A DNA stretch of 64,000 nt. Origin: Paracyclopina nana (lineage: Eukaryota; Arthropoda; Copepoda; Cyclopoida; Cyclopettidae). Below the pieces are notes generated by a model that was not told the DNA's origin, ran no database searches, and was given only the letters and a program-made list of their open reading frames with translations. The stretch spans positions 144,001 through 208,000 of the forward strand of contig JAGUCH010000006.1 of assembly GCA_019096065.1 (NCBI GenBank). Reading direction: 5' to 3'. A program made the translations under genes and the position numbers. Below are positions 60,778 to 64,000 of this stretch, piece by piece (position 1 is the first letter of the stretch; every line of letters begins with the position of its first letter).

Positions 60778-63704
60778 ATGCCCAAGAAAAAAGCGAAGGA
60801 CAAAGGCTATGCCGCTGCCAAGCAAGCGAGATATCGTTTACGTGCCAAAAAGGCCAATCAACAGCTACGTTTGATACAATATCGATGCGCGGCTAAAGTT
60901 CGTGAGGCCCAAAAGAAGCAGGGCATAACAGATGAAATGTAAGTTGTAAGCTGCATTTGTTTGTAATGGTTTTGCAATTATTTGTCATTTTCAGGCTCAA
61001 AGATGACAACTTCTTAAACGAGCACCCACAGTTCTGCCCATTTATCAATGAGGATCCAGAAACCATTCGTGAGGTGATACGCCACTTGAAAAGTACGTCT
61101 TCGTCTTCAACAGGCGAAATCGAAGAAAACGACGACAACGATTGTCCTGGACCGGCCACCCAAAATGAAGATTTGGTTCGAAATACTCGTTTGATTCAAC
61201 GGAATTTGAAGCGCAAACTTGAGGAAATTGGCGAAATAGATCCAAATGATGAAACGCCAGAGTTTGATGATTCCGAATTAGAGGCTATGTATCAAGAAAC
61301 GCAATGTACAGATGGACAGTCTTTGGAGACTCCAACGTTTGATGAGCTAGCCAGTCAATCCAAAAAGCGGAAAATAGGTTCAAAGGAAGCCGCCACTGAT
61401 GATAACGAGTTAGAAGCGACTTGCGAAATTGATTCTCCTCGCCCGTCAACCTCGGCAGCTTATCATGTTTCGAAGCTGTCTTCACCAAAATGTAGCAGCG
61501 CTAGTGAGGTGAAACGTGATATATTTGGGGAAATAATCCATGGCCCAAGTGACGATGACGACGAAGATGTAGTTTTTGAGGATGCTCTAGATGAGAGTGT
61601 CGTTAGCGAAATATTTGACGAACGCATTCCAATTCATTTGCCTGTAGAAAACTTGGATTTCCTTGAAAATGAAAGATCCGATGAATGCAGCGATCAATTT
61701 GAGGATTGTGAAGATGATCCTGCAACTTTTGATGCATTAATGGCAATGCCAGTGTACGATGGCGAAGAGGATGTATTTTATGATGCTCAAGAAGAACTTG
61801 CTCAAGAACGATTGGAGGATCCACGCGAGGACAATGCATTACTAATGCATGGCACGAATCTGTGTGACTTTAGGGAAGCTCTACACAACGAAGCACAGCT
61901 ACCAACTGTCAAGGAACGCAACCACGCATTGTACGCCCGGTTTTTCTTCCTGGCATCAATTTTAGCTGTCACTGATCGTGCTGCTAAGGCATTTTGGAAT
62001 TTTGCTCGCTCTTTAAGTGACAGAGTTTTGTTGTCGTACAAGGCAATCAAAAATCGCTTTACCAAAGTAATCCCACCCGTTCACATGACGTACGAATTTT
62101 ATGATACGCTAACAAAGAAAACTCACCACTATAGCGGCTCAAAGTTTCCACGAAAGAAATTTCCAAGACCACGTTATATACTGCTATGTGAGTGGTCCAG
62201 TGTCGAACTTACGGAGCTTTTCAAATTCTTTCAAAGTGTGCATCGAAATGACATTCAATGCCACCACGATGGGAAAGTCTATGTGGATTTTTTTGTCGAT
62301 GGCGTGCCTTTAGCGAAGTCTTCGGATTGCCAAATGAACGTTCTTTGCGTTAGATTCCTTCCATGTCGAAAAGTTTGGCCTGCAGCCATTCATGTCTACA
62401 GAAAGGGACAAACGACAGATATCGTGGACCTTTGTGATCGTGTGATTCAAGAATGCATTGATAACAACTTCATAATTCGACGGTTCATTGGCGACAGCCC
62501 TATGAGGGCAAAAATGAAGGCGTTGAAGCAGCACAACGGATATTGCAGCTGCGAATGGTGTTACTGCATTGGCCAATACTTGAAAAACGAACGGAAAATG
62601 AGTTTTGATTCATCCACCATGAAGTTCAAGCGCCGCACTCACGAAGAATGGCTCAAAATAGCTGCCAAAATCAATTCGGATCCATCGTCAATTAGTGAGA
62701 AAGATAGATTTGGGATCAAGGGCTTCTCTCCATTGCTGCAGCTTAACGATTTTGATATCATCAAGGATTTTGTGCCAGACCCCATGCATAATATTGCGTT
62801 AGGAGTCGGTAGAGCTATCCTTGGATTGATTTTCGAAGTAAACCAAGCTAAAGATATCATGACGATCGCCGGCAATCAAATTGTAAAAGCATTTGACAAC
62901 CTTTGGATTAATCAGACGATCCCGCAAGAATTCCCAAGGGTACCGAGGTCAATCAAGAATAACTTCAAACACCTTAAGGCGAGTGAGCTGATTGCAATCA
63001 TCTGCTGTGGTTTCAGCCATTTGTACACAGCAATGAAGCCAATAGCCCCCAAATCCGTTATCAAGACATGGCTCTACTTTGCTTACATTGTGCACGCAAC
63101 ATTAATGCCAGACTCCGTGTACAACAACATCATGCCTCAGTCAGTTGCGTTTCGAAAACAAAGAGAATTCTATAGGCTGTATGAGCAAAACTTTGGGAAA
63201 GCCAACTGCACGTTCAACGTGCACACATTCAGCCACTTGACGGAGATAAGAAGATTGGGCAACTTGAGTGACTTTAGCGCAATGCCTTTTGAAAGCTACT
63301 TTAGCTATTTGAAGAAGATTATCAAGCCCTACACGTTAAGTTTCGCCAAACAGTGTTTGATCAAATCTTTCATTTGCAACATGAATGAACATTCCTGTGG
63401 CTACAAAGTTGCCATCAAGGTTAAGGGACCGAAAAGAACAATCAATAACCTTGTGTGCACACGGGACGGGCTCTTTTATTACATGTTGTCAGTTGATGGA
63501 GATTATTACGTTTGCAATCAGATAATCACCAAAAAATTCTTTACTCCGGAGGCGCCTGACCTTGACTGGGACGATGTGTGTGTCAAACTCATTGACAACG
63601 TAGACGAAGAGGAAGTACGTGTGCACAAAAACAAAATAATGTGCAAAGCAATCTTGGCCGATAAGGTTTTGATTTCGGTACCAAATGATGTCTACTTTAC
63701 TTAA
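60778..63704 (+). CDS. CACTA/Transposase_21-like transposase, intact, 956 aa
   Basis: Exon 1 (60778-60938) encodes a basic head, MPKKKAKDKGYAAAKQARYR. Exon 2 (60995-63704) joins in phase at codon 54. An acidic, Ser-rich region follows (residues about 80-320). The core has VDGVPLAKSSD (about 488), FIGDSPMRAK (about 553), a Cys cluster YCSCEWCYC (about 569), DPMHNIALGVG (about 648) and MPFESYFSYLKKIIKPYT (about 816). These are the spaced Asp-containing blocks of the arthropod branch of CACTA (CMC) transposases. The frame has no breaks. It is either an autonomous element or a domesticated gene. No terminal inverted repeats were recognised, so I cannot tell which. Confidence 0.8.
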
Positions 63705-64000
63705 TAATAGCAAATGTATCTGAAAAGAAATAAACAACATTTTTGTAGCGTCAAATTAACAGTGATAGCTCACCTTTTTCATTTAATTGCTTTTTAAAGG
63801 CATTCGTAATAATAATAAATTAAATTAAGTAAAAATTCGCTAAGTTCCATGTTTCAATCAAATTTCTCGGAACACATTTGACCAAATTAGATGAAACGAG
63901 CCGCCAAACGGCAACTAATTCCCAGCGGGTTCGGCAAACTCGTTTGAAGTTAATTTGTTGTAGGGTCCAACGCGACCATAGAAACGTGTTTGATAAAACT
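63705..64000. other. 3' flank of the transposase-like gene
   Basis: AATAAA occurs near 63729, about 25 bp after the stop, and is a likely poly(A) signal. The rest holds nothing I recognise; an element end could lie here or beyond the window. Confidence 0.5.

Noticed and set aside
56090..63945. CCCAGCG motifs near 56093 and 63923 as ends of one large element around the divergent pair
   Set aside because: They are direct, not inverted, and the flanking sequence does not match; no terminal repeat can be claimed.

Overview
The window looks like nuclear DNA of an arthropod, most likely a crustacean. The reasons are GT-AG introns throughout, AT-rich introns full of degenerate tandem arrays, small DNA transposons, and a complete orthologue of the insect active-zone protein Bruchpilot. 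A copepod-like animal is my guess; the sequence does not settle the taxon. Coding models were built by hand from splice signals and reading-frame phase, and no alignment was run.

Layout. (1) 467-18377, minus strand: a 24-exon Bruchpilot (brp/ELKS/CAST) gene whose exon phases all join into one frame of about 2,676 residues. It has the conserved N-terminal ELKS-type blocks, a very long coiled coil and a Pro/Gly/Gln-rich tail ending in LFKSFF. Its introns hold two Harbinger-like MITE-type elements, a 203-bp tandem duplication that copies an exon acceptor, and a 27-nt microexon. (2) 20132-24267, minus: the 3' part of a VPS9-domain-like (Rab5-family GEF) gene. (3) 25215-26313, minus: a four-exon single-pass membrane protein of 157 residues. 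(4) 28523-34571, minus: a secreted Cys-rich plus kelch-repeat protein whose last intron is a tandem array of copied donor segments. (5) 36.5-37.3 kb: a 16-bp minisatellite. (6) 39347-42269, plus: the first two exons of a class C receptor-like (ANF-receptor fold) protein, in and followed by about 5.5 kb of successive degenerate arrays and a 90-bp-arm palindrome. (7) 45.9-55.2 kb, minus: a decaying cluster of type II membrane kelch proteins. One member is broken by a 621-bp Transib-like MITE in a coding exon; its neighbour keeps the matching empty site. Another member is split by a 1.97-kb unit that recurs just upstream. (8) 56755-63704: a divergent pair made of a nine-exon nuclear-looking gene of 1,011 residues (minus) and an intact 956-residue CACTA/Transposase_21-like gene (plus), sharing a 264-bp intergenic region. 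They may be one two-gene mobile element or a captured pair.

Function as a whole. Bruchpilot, and perhaps the VPS9 and class C receptor-like genes, are neuronal or membrane-traffic genes of the host. The kelch genes are extracellular or surface proteins that evolve quickly. The right-hand third is dominated by duplication and transposition. The most interesting material is the kelch/LNR/mucin cluster with its filled and empty MITE sites, the splice-site-bearing tandem duplications, and the divergent transposase pair.
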